Counted from the stretch's first letter, positions 8,627-17,969 are shown. The stretch is DNA of 44,313 bases from Nitriliruptorales bacterium (GCA_024644015.1 JAHELV010000029.1:1-44313); one strand, 5' to 3'. Notes: generated by a model not told the origin, from the letters alone. Program-made: numbers and translations.

Positions 8627-11600
8627 TCAGCCCGCGTGGATCGCCGCGGTGAGCGCTTCGACGATACGGGGGCCGCGGCGTTGGTAACCCAGCTCACCCA
8701 TCAGTTCGTCGATGAGCTGCTCTTCGGTCCGCAGCAGCGTGTCCGACGTGACCCACCGGACCAGGCCGACGAGCTCGTCCTGGCTGTACTGCGTGATCGG
8801 CGCGCCCGGACGGATCACGGGCCGACGCCCATGGCGGACCGGTGTGACCGGCACGGGCGCCTCCGGTGCCGGTGCACCGTCGTCGTCGCCCGCCGCATCC
8901 CGGCGAGCCGGCGCGTCCAGGTCACGGCACGCCTCGTCATAGGCCATCGCGATCTGGTGTGCCTGCGTCACCGGATCGGCGCACCAGTCGGTCGACCAGA
9001 CCCGGTGATGCCGCCACCCGAGGCGTTCAAGGACGTCACGGCGGAGCCGGTCCCGGTCGCGGGTCGTCGGGGCCCTGCGGTAGCCCGCGCCATCAGCCTC
9101 GACGGCCAGCACCATCTGCTCCGGGTCCTCCGGGTGCGCGAGCGCCACGTCGACGCGCAACGCCGACGCGCCGTAGCCGGCGGTGGCAGGCAGTCCGATG
9201 TGCTCGAGGTGCTCGACGATGTCGGCGGCCAGCGCATCGACGGCGTTGCCGGTCTGGCCGTGGTCGATCGGCTGCCCGCCTGATTCGACGTAGTGCAGGT
9301 ACCGCCGCAACAGCGTGACTCCGGCCGCAGCCGAGCGGCCCGCATGCATGTCGGCGTGCGCGAAGGACGACACCACCGTGAGCCGTCGCCGCGCGCGGGT
9401 CATGGCCACGTTCAACCGGCGCTCGCCGCCATCGGTCACCAGCGGACCGAAGTGGTACCGCAGCTGCCCGTCGGACCCCTTGCCGTAACCGATCGTCAGG
9501 ATGATCGCGTCGCGTTCGTCGCCCTGCACGCGTTCGAGGTTCTTGACGAACGCGCGCTCAGTCGCGTTGTCGTCGAAGAACCGCTCGAGCTCGCGGTCAC
9601 CCTCGGCCGCGAGCCGGTCGCGCAGCGCCGCCTCGACGCGGTCGGCGTGGTGGCGGCCCAGCGCGATCACGCCGAGCGACTCCGCCGAGCGGCGCCGGGC
9701 GTGATCGAGCATCAGGTCGACGACGCGGCGCACCTCGACGTCGTTGCTGCGCGTGTCGGTCACGGCACCGGGACGCTGCCGGACCAGTTCGTGGCGCAGG
9801 CAGTCGGGGGTGTTGGCGCCTGGGAAGGTGATCAGCCGCCCGTCATAGATGTGGTGGTTTGCGAACGCGATCAACGGCTCGGCGCGGGAACGGTAGTGCC
9901 AGGTCAACAGGTAGCTGCGCAGCAGGGTGTCGAGCACGTCCAGGATCGACTCGAACCCGATCGTCAGTCCCCCAGCGTCAGCCTCCGCGTCGTCGTCGGT
10001 CTCGCCGGTGTCGGTGTCGAAGAACCTGGTTGGCGGCAGCTGGTGGCGATCGCCGGCGACGACGGCCTGGGGTGCGCGCAACAGCGCCGGAACCGCGTCG
10101 GCAGGCAGCACCTGGCTTGCCTCGTCGAAGATCACCACGTCGAAGAGCGGCGCCGCGGGAAGCGTCTGCGACACCACGAGCGGTGACATCGCCCAGCACG
10201 GCCGCAGCGCCGTCAACACGTCAGGCGCCTGTTCGAAGAGTGCCCGCAGCGGCAGGTGCCCGCGTTTGCGACGGACCTGTCGCGCGATGAGGTCGTCCTG
10301 ATCGCCGTGCCGGTCGCGGACGCGGGTGGCGTGCTCGGCCACCGCGCGGAGAACCCGTGCCGCGGTGACGTCGACGTGCCGGCGGTCGGCCGCGCGGAAT
10401 CGCTCGGCATGGTCGTGGAGCAGCGCCCCGTCGAAGTCGGACAGTCGCGGATCCTGCGCGGTGATGGTCATGCGGATCGACATCAGCCACATGTGATCGA
10501 ACACGACACCCGCGTGCTGGCCGTCGACCTCGCCCTCTGAGAGCGCTCGCAGCAGTGGCGCCAGGTGGTGGTCGGCCAGCCAGGCCTCCAGCTCGAATAC
10601 CCGGGGCAACCGGAACAGCATGATCTGGTCGGCGAGCAGCGCGTCGAGATCGACGCGAAGCTTGCTGTGCGGCCGCACGGTCAGATCCCGGCGCCCCATG
10701 TGCGCATTGAGCGCGCCCAGCTGCTGCATCAGGGTGTCGTAGGCCGCGAGCGCCCCGTCGATGTCCGACGGCTGTGGCGGACCGGTACCACCGAGCTGCC
10801 GCCACTGGTCGAACTGGTCGCGCGCGGCCACGGCCGCATCGCGCAGCTGGCGGGTGCTTGGCTTGGACTCCCCGGTCCAGCATCCCAGGAGGGTCTGACG
10901 GGCGGCGCGGAAGGACTTGTCGAACAGGGTCGCCGCCGCACGACGCGGCCAGCCGGCGACAGCGGGACGTAGTGCGCTGAGCAACCCGCCGAGGTCGAGG
11001 TCGAACACCCTCGCGTCGAACCGGGCGGCCGTCTCGGCGAAGCCCCGCAGCAGGCTGAGCGGCTGAGCCCACGCGTCGATGGTCGGCGGTGGCGGCAGGT
11101 CGGTTTCGGACAGCAGCCGCTCGAGGTGCGCGACCGCCGCGGGCGCGGTGGTGTGGGCCAGCGTCGTCACGAGCTCGAGCGCGGCTCGCGCGTCGGAACG
11201 TGTCGTGACGACGGCCCCGGTCCACGCCGACTGCTGGCAGATCAGCGGCTCACAGAGCCGGACCCACTCGGTCAGCGCATCCCGTGCCTCGCGGGCCGTC
11301 TGCGCGTTGAGGTCGTCGAGCTGCGAGCCGGCGAGGCGCAGAGGCGTCTGAGCGTCGGCGGGCAGACCGAGCAACCGCTCGTTGATGGTGAACAGCGACA
11401 CATCCCACGGCGGCCGCACCTCGTGCACCGCGACGGCGTGGCCTGTCAGCGCCCTGCGGCTGGTCAGCAACTCATGATGCAGCTCGGCGTGGTCGGCAGC
11501 GGGGACGCGGCCGATTCTGTCGAGTGTCGCGCCGAGCTCGCCGGCGAGCTCCTGCCTGGAGGTCACGCCGCCGTGCAGGTCCATGACCAGGTCGCTCAGC

Positions 11601-12685
11601 CCGACACGGCCGAGGCGCGCCGTGACCGCCTCGATCGCCGCCCGCTTCTCGGCCACGAACAGCACGCGCCGACCGTTCGCAGCCAACGCGCTGATCAGGT
11701 TCGCGATGGTCTGCGACTTGCCGGTGCCCGGTGGCCCCTGGATGATCAGCGGCTGTCCGTCGAGCGCCGCGTTGATCGCCGCCTGCTGGGACGCGTCGGC
11801 GTCGAGGATCAGGTACTCGTCCTCGGGTGGGGTGCGGTCAGGGCGACGAGGGTCGACCTCGTGCGCCCGCAACTGACGCAGCGCCTGCTGGGCGCCCTCG
11901 ACGCCGGCGATCGCCGCAATCACGTCGTGTGCGGCGAGCCGGTCGACGTTGTCCCGCAGGTCGGTGACCATCGGCAGTTTGGTGTAGGCGAACGTGCCGA
12001 CGATGGTGTTGTCGCGGACCGCGAAGTCCGGCACGTCGGCCGCCGCGTCGCTGAGCTGCGCGAACAGCGCGGCCGGGTCGATGTCGGCGTCGCTCGACGC
12101 GTCGAGGGCGCCCAGCAACTCGTCGGCGTCGATCATGGTGGCGAACTCGGAGCGCAACAGGTGCAGCAACGTCTCGTTGACCTGCCAGTCGCCGTGCACG
12201 CGGACGTCGAAGTCGGCACGTGCGGCACCGCGCGGGGTCAGGCGCAGCGGACGCAGAAGCACCGGCGCCGCCGGCGTCGCGGCGCTCGTGGTCGCGCGCC
12301 AGGTCGCGAGGCCAAGGGCCAGGAACAGCGTGTCGATGCCGCGTTCCTCGAAGTGTGCCCGCGCCTTGCCGTAGATGGTTCGTGCGCGCGCGACAGCGTC
12401 GTAGTCGTCCGTGTCGTCCGAACCGTACAGCTGGGACAACCGCACCGGCATCTGCGACATCAGCGCTGCCACCGACGGTGCAGAGGCGTGCCGGAGATCG
12501 AGCGTGCCACGCGCGAGGGTGCGGTAGTACAGCAGCTGGTTGCGGCCTGACAGGTCGATCAGCTGATCGGTCCAGGCCTTGACCGCCCGCGTCAGGGTGA
12601 CGCGCCGGCGGTCGCTGACCAGTGCGGACCCTTCACTGCCCTGCCCGGTGGTGGCACGGTCGTGCAGCTGTTCCACGGGCACCAC
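8627..12685 (-). CDS. DUF4011-superfamily 1 helicase-Vsr-like nuclease-DUF3320 protein
   Basis: This is a 1,352-residue multidomain protein. The GTG at 12685 is preceded by GAGGTGATCA, a near-perfect anti-Shine-Dalgarno match. Domains in order: DUF4011 N-terminus (WTDQLIDLSGRNQLLYYRT, about 35-60); superfamily 1 helicase with Walker A GPPGTGKSQT near 315; Walker B region FDVVIFDEASQVLPAD near 855 and DRHQLPP; helicase motif VAMTRARRRL near 1095; a PD-(D/E)xK/Vsr-like domain (RVDVALAHP, VLAVEADGAGYR, RDRDRLRRDVLERLGW, VWSTDW) near 1185-1230; and a DUF3320-like end. I recall this order being reported as a single-gene antiphage system named Hhe, which should be verified. All key residues look intact. 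It is divergent from the unknown membrane protein, 224 bases apart. Confidence 0.88.
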   Translation of the reverse strand: MVPVEQLHDRATTGQGSEGSALVSDRRRVTLTRAVKAWTDQLIDLSGRNQLLYYRTLARGTLDLRHASAPSVAALMSQMPVRLSQLYGSDDTDDYDAVARARTIYGKARAHFEERGIDTLFLALGLATWRATTSAATPAAPVLLRPLRLTPRGAARADFDVRVHGDWQVNETLLHLLRSEFATMIDADELLGALDASSDADIDPAALFAQLSDAAADVPDFAVRDNTIVGTFAYTKLPMVTDLRDNVDRLAAHDVIAAIAGVEGAQQALRQLRAHEVDPRRPDRTPPEDEYLILDADASQQAAINAALDGQPLIIQGPPGTGKSQTIANLISALAANGRRVLFVAEKRAAIEAVTARLGRVGLSDLVMDLHGGVTSRQELAGELGATLDRIGRVPAADHAELHHELLTSRRALTGHAVAVHEVRPPWDVSLFTINERLLGLPADAQTPLRLAGSQLDDLNAQTAREARDALTEWVRLCEPLICQQSAWTGAVVTTRSDARAALELVTTLAHTTAPAAVAHLERLLSETDLPPPPTIDAWAQPLSLLRGFAETAARFDARVFDLDLGGLLSALRPAVAGWPRRAAATLFDKSFRAARQTLLGCWTGESKPSTRQLRDAAVAARDQFDQWRQLGGTGPPQPSDIDGALAAYDTLMQQLGALNAHMGRRDLTVRPHSKLRVDLDALLADQIMLFRLPRVFELEAWLADHHLAPLLRALSEGEVDGQHAGVVFDHMWLMSIRMTITAQDPRLSDFDGALLHDHAERFRAADRRHVDVTAARVLRAVAEHATRVRDRHGDQDDLIARQVRRKRGHLPLRALFEQAPDVLTALRPCWAMSPLVVSQTLPAAPLFDVVIFDEASQVLPADAVPALLRAPQAVVAGDRHQLPPTRFFDTDTGETDDDAEADAGGLTIGFESILDVLDTLLRSYLLTWHYRSRAEPLIAFANHHIYDGRLITFPGANTPDCLRHELVRQRPGAVTDTRSNDVEVRRVVDLMLDHARRRSAESLGVIALGRHHADRVEAALRDRLAAEGDRELERFFDDNATERAFVKNLERVQGDERDAIILTIGYGKGSDGQLRYHFGPLVTDGGERRLNVAMTRARRRLTVVSSFAHADMHAGRSAAAGVTLLRRYLHYVESGGQPIDHGQTGNAVDALAADIVEHLEHIGLPATAGYGASALRVDVALAHPEDPEQMVLAVEADGAGYRRAPTTRDRDRLRRDVLERLGWRHHRVWSTDWCADPVTQAHQIAMAYDEACRDLDAPARRDAAGDDDGAPAPEAPVPVTPVRHGRRPVIRPGAPITQYSQDELVGLVRWVTSDTLLRTEEQLIDELMGELGYQRRGPRIVEALTAAIHAG

Positions 12686-12909
12686 TGATCACCTCATCCC
12701 GCCGACGCCACAAGAGACTCCTGTGGGTTATCAGACACTTACGCTACGTCAGCAGTTCGGGCCTGGCCAGGAAGCTGTGTCGACATCAACGGCTTGTTCG
12801 ATCAGCGAACCGGGTGCATCGTGTTGCACAGGCACACGGCGACGGCCCGCGGCGGGCCCGCGGCCGGCGTGGAACGCACGCCGCGTCGGGCCCCGGGGAC
12901 GGGGTGACC

Positions 12910-15279
12910 ATGCAGCTTTCGCGGCTCGTACGCACCAAGGCGATCTGGATCGACTGGCGGCTCGAGCGCGACTCGTGCGACGACTTCGTCCGCCTGCTCC
13001 GAGGCCTGGTCGTCGACGTCGCGGATCCCGGCGAGCGCTGGCTCGGCGTCTACGGCGACGCCGGTGGCGCGGACGAGCGCCGGCACCTCGAGTGGGTGAC
13101 GGGGGGTGACCAGGCTCGGACACACGTCACCCGCGTCTACGAACGCCTCCTGAACTGCCTCACCCGGTATCCGGGCGATGTCCTTGATCACCTCAACCAG
13201 GCCGAGTGCCAGGTGCTCCTCGGCCCGTCGGCAATCGCGGCGTTGGTCGGCGAGGACCAGACGCCGCACACCACGTCGATGTGCGCGCTGGTCGATCTCG
13301 ACTTCCAGCGGTCGCGACGCCTCAAGACCGTCGATTACCGCTGCAACATCCGGCTGTCGATGTGGAGCGGCTGGCCGAACGGGCGGACGCTGCCCGACCC
13401 GCCGGCCGCGGCGCAACACCCTGGCTTCGACGGGATCACCGACCAGGCGCTCGTGCGGTTCCGCGACGGCACCGACGCGGTGCTGGCCGGCTTCTCCGGA
13501 TTGCTGGGCAGCTGCTTCGACGAGCAGGAGCTGCACATCTTCGGCCGGCGCTACCTGCCACCGCAGTTCTTCATCGCTGTGCCTGCCGGTGACATCTCGC
13601 TGCCCGGACTGCTCAGTGGCAACGGGTCGGATCCGTCGCTGCTGACGATGGCACGGCGCTTCCTCGACGCCGGCCACGTCGACGACACGACGGTGGCGAT
13701 CAGCGTCGTCAAGGGCGAGCTGATCGCGCTGCGCAGATTCGTGCCCAGCCAGCGGTCACGAACGGACGAGCCGTCGTACGTGATCGTGCAGACGTGGCCC
13801 GGCGGTCTCAAGCTCGCCGAGCAGAGCCCGATGCTCATCTGGCGGCGTGCCCACGGCGCGACCGAAGGAAGCGACAAGACGCCGGACGACGAGCACGTGC
13901 ATCCGGCGGTGCGCTCGTTCACCGAGCTCGAGCGGCAGGTCGCCGACAATCTGTTGCGTCTCACCGCCGATACGCGGCTGTATCAGCACCACGTGGACGT
14001 GTACAGCGCCATCGCCCGACGTGTCGGCCAGCTGTGGGACGGTCTGGCGCTGCACATGCCGACCAGCAAGGGCGCGACGCTCGAGCGGGTGCACTCGGCG
14101 CTGCAGGTGCTGCATGAGATCCTGCTCCAGGGTGTCGCCGACCTGGCGGAGATCGTCAGCTCGATCGGCAGGACCCGGGCGGAGTACGAACGCGTCCGTG
14201 AGACCCTGATGCAGCGCTACCAACGCGCCATCAGCGAACGGCCGGGACGTCGCAATCCCACCATCGGCATGTCGATGGTCGACACTGGCCACTTTCGACG
14301 ACTCGCGACGTCGATCGAGTCGGCCCGCGCCCGTGCACAGCGTGTGCAGGACGGCTACGCCGGGCTGCTCGACGCGATCAACAAGGCGTTCGACGAGCGG
14401 CGTGCCCGCGAATCCGACGTGTTGGAGCGATCGTCCTTCCAGCTCGGACGCGCGCTCGGTCTGCTGGCGATCGTGACGATCGCCGACTTCCTCGCCATGC
14501 AGGCCGAGTTGCCGCTGTCGCCGTTGGCACAGCAGGCGCTGCGGGTGACCGGCGTCGCGATGGCCGCGTATGTGGTGCTTTCGGTCGCGAGATCATACCG
14601 CCGCGCCAGGGTCGCCGGCCGGATCATGCGCCCGCGGTTCGCAAGGACGTTCCGCGATCTGCAGCTGTTCCTTCGCAGCGTCTCGACCCCGCGCCTGACC
14701 ACCTTCGGCCGCGACGTCGAGAACACGGCGGTCGGCGCGCGGGCAGGCCGGACTCCGCTTGACCGGCTCCGCCGGACGGCCGCATCGTCCGCCCAGCAGC
14801 AGTGGAGACGCAAGGATGCCGAGCTCGCCACCGCCTTTGCCGAACTGTGGGATCGCGCCGTCACCACCAGCGACCGCCCACGATGGCAGGCGCTGCGGAC
14901 GGCGGTTCGCAGTGGCCGGGCCCGACGCCTCGAGGCCGACCTCATCGAGATCGAGGACGACATCCGCGCGTGGACCGTCCGTGCGCTGCTGGCCAGCGAA
15001 CGGCCGCGGGAGCTGCACCACTTCCCGCTGCTCGAACTCGCCTGCATGTACCGGCTGGTGCATCACTGCCGGGACGGCTTGAGCTTCGGCGACCTGTCGC
15101 TGCTGTCGCCCGCGGAATGGTCGCAGATCACGCGTTCGTTCGGCATCCTCGACTATGAGCGCGAACTGGACTGGTGGGCGCAGCAGCACAGCCCATGGCC
15201 GTCGGCAGAAGCCTTGCTCCGTGACGTGCGGTCACGCCTGCTGCTGCTCGGTCGGGTACCCGGGCCGGTCGCCAGGTGA
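12910..15279 (+). CDS. unrecognised 789-residue protein with central membrane hairpin
   Basis: I do not recognise the family. The ATG at 12910 (or GTG 12904) follows a G-rich stretch; upstream sequence in the frame reads as noise. About 500 soluble residues come first, including an early Trp-rich segment (IWIDWRL) and a region like LVDLDFQRSRRLKTVDYRCNIRLSMW. Then come long, charged, probably coiled-coil helices (about 410-510). Two hydrophobic segments follow (GRALGLLAIVTIADFLAM and VTGVAMAAYVVLSVA, roughly 515-560), then about 230 mostly helical soluble residues rich in Arg and Trp. A long stalk ending in two membrane helices resembles CorA-type topology, but no GMN signature is present. 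Codon use matches the neighbours. The shared divergent promoter region with the helicase-nuclease makes a defence role possible, though unproven. Confidence 0.8.
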   Translation: MQLSRLVRTKAIWIDWRLERDSCDDFVRLLRGLVVDVADPGERWLGVYGDAGGADERRHLEWVTGGDQARTHVTRVYERLLNCLTRYPGDVLDHLNQAECQVLLGPSAIAALVGEDQTPHTTSMCALVDLDFQRSRRLKTVDYRCNIRLSMWSGWPNGRTLPDPPAAAQHPGFDGITDQALVRFRDGTDAVLAGFSGLLGSCFDEQELHIFGRRYLPPQFFIAVPAGDISLPGLLSGNGSDPSLLTMARRFLDAGHVDDTTVAISVVKGELIALRRFVPSQRSRTDEPSYVIVQTWPGGLKLAEQSPMLIWRRAHGATEGSDKTPDDEHVHPAVRSFTELERQVADNLLRLTADTRLYQHHVDVYSAIARRVGQLWDGLALHMPTSKGATLERVHSALQVLHEILLQGVADLAEIVSSIGRTRAEYERVRETLMQRYQRAISERPGRRNPTIGMSMVDTGHFRRLATSIESARARAQRVQDGYAGLLDAINKAFDERRARESDVLERSSFQLGRALGLLAIVTIADFLAMQAELPLSPLAQQALRVTGVAMAAYVVLSVARSYRRARVAGRIMRPRFARTFRDLQLFLRSVSTPRLTTFGRDVENTAVGARAGRTPLDRLRRTAASSAQQQWRRKDAELATAFAELWDRAVTTSDRPRWQALRTAVRSGRARRLEADLIEIEDDIRAWTVRALLASERPRELHHFPLLELACMYRLVHHCRDGLSFGDLSLLSPAEWSQITRSFGILDYERELDWWAQQHSPWPSAEALLRDVRSRLLLLGRVPGPVAR

Positions 15280-15314
15280 GCTCCTTCACCGCCCGGTCGG
15301 CCTGCGTGGGCCGC

Positions 15315-16859
15315 TCAGCGGTACACGGTGTCGATGCTGTCGAACGCGCCCAGCGCGTGGTCGGCGACGAAGTGCCTGTGGTCGCGGCGGACCCGCTGCG
15401 CGGCCTCGTCGGCGAACCGCTGGATGTCGTCGATGAACAACTCGTGGGGCCCGATGGCCTCGACGATCTTCGGCTCGATGTCGTGGTCGAGCTCACCGAT
15501 CTCGTCGGACAAGGCGTGCGCGTGCGCCAGCGCCCGGCCACAGATCTCGGCGTACCTGCGCCATTGCTTCTTCGACAGGTCGTCCACGTCGATGCTGTCG
15601 CGGTACGGGGCCCGCTCGCGAGTCATGAAGCTGAGTCCCTCGAACTCGATGCCGCCGTAGAACAGGTCACCGCGAACAAGCTGCACGCCGTGGGCGTGGG
15701 CGATACGTTCGCCCTCGCCGCCGAACCCGAAGTCCGAGGGCGGAACGAGCCCCGCGAGGGCGGAGCGTCGCGCCTGCTTGAACTCGATGATCAGGTCGTC
15801 GGACGCGTCGGCCCGCTCTCCTTCGATCAGCACGTAGTACCGCTCGAGCCCCAACGATGCCGTTCCCTGCCCACGCCGGACCGCGACGTCCTTGACGCGC
15901 ATGTCGCCGGCCCGCGGGGGAACCTGGACGTCATTCTCCTCGACGAACCGTTGGATCAGCTCCTGGAACTCGTCGCGCCGGCTGGTGATCGGAACCAGTT
16001 CGTCGTCCGACCGGAACCCCCGACCGAACTCGTCGTGGTAGTCCGAGGCAAGCCACGTGCTGCGATGTTCGAGCGCGTTCTCGATCAGCTTGCGGATGAG
16101 CTTGGGCGCGTTGTCGATCCGGAGCTGCTCGTCCTGTTCGGTCTCGTCGGTCGCGAACGTCGTGATGCCATCGATGTAGCCACGCACGAAGCGCCGCGCG
16201 ATCACGCGCTGATGCTTGCGACCGTACCCCCCCTCCTGGGCGGCGATCATGAACCCGACCGCGCCGCGCTTGAGGTCCCAGGTGAACGGCGCGTAGTAGG
16301 CCTCGTCGAAGTCGTTGACACCGAAGATCGGCACGTTGTCCGCGCTCGGCATCACGCCGAAGTTCTCGGGGTGCACATCGCCAAGCGTCAGGACGGTCGG
16401 CATCCACGCGTCCTCGCCGGCGAGGTCGCGATAGAACAGCAGGGAGGTGCCACGGAAGAACGAGTACAACGAGTCCGCAAGCTTGTCGAACTTGGCCTTC
16501 GCGTCCTGACTGCGCTGCGCGATGCGCGTCCTGTGGTCCTCGCGCAGCGTCTGGCGCACGTGGACGCGACGGTCGTTGCCGCGCAAGCTGCGCGGCAACA
16601 TGACCATCTCGCCGCTCGCTCGCGCCTGGGCGATGCGACTGAACGCGTCGAAACGGGAGGCGACCACCTCCTCGACGTCCGCGATCTCGCTCTGCTCGGC
16701 AGCAGGAGGGGCGGGTGGCGGGACCCCGTCGTCGCTGCCGCGCAGGGCAGCGATCAGCTCCGCCTTGGTCATGCTCGAGCGTCCATCGATGCCACGCTGC
16801 CTGGCAAGCTTGTAGAGCTGCTTGTGCGACGCCGAGCCCAGCGATGTGTTGTCAGTCAT
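15315..16859 (-). CDS. DUF2252 protein with N-terminal Rho-N-like domain
   Basis: This 514-residue protein starts at ATG 16859. Residues about 10-40 (HKQLYKLARQRGIDGRSS, MTKAELIAALR) match the small Rho-N/SAP-like helical fold that binds nucleic acid or partner proteins. A Pro/Ala linker follows, then a full-length DUF2252 domain with the family's kinase-like motifs: SFFRGTSLLFYRDL, LTLGDVHPENFGV (compare the phosphotransferase GDxHxxN loop) and GVNDFDEAYYAPFTWDLKR. The family's biochemical role is not established; the fold suggests phosphotransfer. It is convergent with the 789-residue unknown gene (35 bases apart) and divergent from the SGNH hydrolase with only 34 bases between starts, so their promoters must overlap. 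A second DUF2252 gene lies at 35.7 kb. Confidence 0.87.
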   Translation of the reverse strand: MTDNTSLGSASHKQLYKLARQRGIDGRSSMTKAELIAALRGSDDGVPPPAPPAAEQSEIADVEEVVASRFDAFSRIAQARASGEMVMLPRSLRGNDRRVHVRQTLREDHRTRIAQRSQDAKAKFDKLADSLYSFFRGTSLLFYRDLAGEDAWMPTVLTLGDVHPENFGVMPSADNVPIFGVNDFDEAYYAPFTWDLKRGAVGFMIAAQEGGYGRKHQRVIARRFVRGYIDGITTFATDETEQDEQLRIDNAPKLIRKLIENALEHRSTWLASDYHDEFGRGFRSDDELVPITSRRDEFQELIQRFVEENDVQVPPRAGDMRVKDVAVRRGQGTASLGLERYYVLIEGERADASDDLIIEFKQARRSALAGLVPPSDFGFGGEGERIAHAHGVQLVRGDLFYGGIEFEGLSFMTRERAPYRDSIDVDDLSKKQWRRYAEICGRALAHAHALSDEIGELDHDIEPKIVEAIGPHELFIDDIQRFADEAAQRVRRDHRHFVADHALGAFDSIDTVYR

Positions 16860-16893
16860 GCCTATGTGCTACCCGACTGAGCACTGATGCAAC

Positions 16894-17733
16894 ATGTCCG
16901 GTATGTCATTGGCTGCTGTGCTGCGGGCCCTCGGCGCCGCTGTGACCACGGTGTGGCTGCTCGCGGTCGGCCGTGATCTGCGACGTGCACGACGGGTCAC
17001 CACCCTCCAGCCGCCGGCGCCGTGCATCGACCTGCGCGTCGACCCTCCGACCACGGCTGTCGACGACAGCGTCGTGCCCGGCGCGCCGGCTTCTGCCCCA
17101 GAGCCGGTCCGCCTCGCGGCGCTGGGCGACTCGTCGATCGCTGGCGTCGGCGCGGTCCGGCTGTCGGGGTGCCTGGCTGTCCAGGTTGCCCAACGCGTCG
17201 CGGCGAGCTGTGGTCGACCGGTCGATGTCCGCGGCTACGGCGCGTCCGGTGCGCGCACAGCGGACGTCACGCGTCAGGCGCTGGACGTCGATCCAGCCGA
17301 GCCGCCCGACGCGATACTCGTGGTTGTCGGCGCGAACGATGTTGCACACCTCACGCCGCCATGGCGCTATGCGCGCGCCGTGGCGAGCGCCAACCGCGAC
17401 CTCCGGGGCCGGTTCGGCGTCCCGGTGATCGTCTGCAGCCTGCCGGAGTTCCGAGTGATCACCGTCGTCGGCATGCCGCTGCGTCTGCTGGCCGTCGGCT
17501 ACGGACGTCTGCTGGGCACGGTGCAGCAGTGGGTGCTGCGGCGGGTGCCGGGGGTGTGGTGGGTTGACGCGCGACGACAAGCAGGCCCGACGTTTCGACG
17601 TCTGCCGCACGCCATGAGCCCCGATGGCTACCATCCCTCGGACCTCGGCTACGCGCTGCTCGCCGACGCGCTCGCTCCAGCCGTTGTCGCCGGCCTCGAC
17701 GGGATCGCTTCTGTGCGCCATTCGCTCCATTGA
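16894..17733 (+). CDS. membrane-anchored SGNH/GDSL-type hydrolase
   Basis: This 279-residue protein has an N-terminal hydrophobic segment (AAVLRALGAAVTTVWLLAVG) likely to be a signal anchor, a Pro-rich linker, and then an SGNH hydrolase domain. Block I is LAALGDSSIAGVGA with the nucleophilic Ser in GDS. Gly and Asn are in GYGASGA and VVGANDVAHL. The C-terminal Asp-His pair is in MSPDGYHPSDLGY. The family hydrolyses esters (lipids, acetylated sugars); the substrate is not predictable. The start could be ATG 16894 or ATG 16903; neither has a strong ribosome site. Confidence 0.85.
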   Translation: MSGMSLAAVLRALGAAVTTVWLLAVGRDLRRARRVTTLQPPAPCIDLRVDPPTTAVDDSVVPGAPASAPEPVRLAALGDSSIAGVGAVRLSGCLAVQVAQRVAASCGRPVDVRGYGASGARTADVTRQALDVDPAEPPDAILVVVGANDVAHLTPPWRYARAVASANRDLRGRFGVPVIVCSLPEFRVITVVGMPLRLLAVGYGRLLGTVQQWVLRRVPGVWWVDARRQAGPTFRRLPHAMSPDGYHPSDLGYALLADALAPAVVAGLDGIASVRHSLH

Positions 17734-17749
17734 TCGAACGTACGTTCTA
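17734..17749. promoter_or_regulatory. LexA/SOS-box-like palindrome
   Basis: TCGAACGTACGTTCTA contains a perfect 12-base palindrome and matches the actinobacterial LexA operator TCGAAC-N4-GTTCGA at 11 of 12 specified positions. TACACT at 17748-17753 could be an overlapping -10 element for the small ORF starting at 17787. It sits directly after the hydrolase stop. Confidence 0.5.
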
Positions 17750-17786
17750 CACTCCAGGATGGCACTCCCCCCAACGAAGAGCTGCA

Positions 17787-17969
17787 ATGGTGTTCGTCAG
17801 ATGGCACTACCGCGACGGCGTGTACGTGCGTTCGCACTACCGGCGCCGCCACCCGCCGCCCACCGGACAGGCGGTGCTTGTGGGCTGGCCACCGCTGCGT
17901 CAGCCGCCGGCGCCCAGGTCGGGGCCGGGGTCGCCACCCGTGGCGCACACCGCGAGCCGTGTGAGGTAG
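17787..17969 (+). CDS. small basic/aromatic protein downstream of an SOS-like box
   Basis: A 60-residue frame starts at ATG 17787, with GAAGAG a few bases upstream. The N-terminal half has a distinctive pattern, MVFVRWHYRDGVYVRSHYRR, recalling short actinobacterial ORFs with repeated Tyr-Val-Arg-x-His motifs. The second half is Pro/Gly-rich and overlaps the antisense SRPBCC remnant, so it may be partly fortuitous. Earlier in-frame starts exist (17730) but would overlap the palindrome. The LexA-like operator about 40 bases upstream suggests induction by DNA damage; this is inference. Function unknown. Confidence 0.45.
   Translation: MVFVRWHYRDGVYVRSHYRRRHPPPTGQAVLVGWPPLRQPPAPRSGPGSPPVAHTASRVR

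Noticed and set aside
9293-12550. Long plus-strand frames opposite the helicase-nuclease (up to about 470 residues)
   Set aside because: They are antisense shadows with Arg/Val/Asp/Gln-rich composition and no family motifs; the minus-strand protein has many conserved motifs.
15276-16880. Plus-strand 534-residue frame opposite the Rho-N-DUF2252 gene
   Set aside because: Composition is typical of an antisense reading of GC-rich coding sequence and no motif is seen; the DUF2252 reading is clear.
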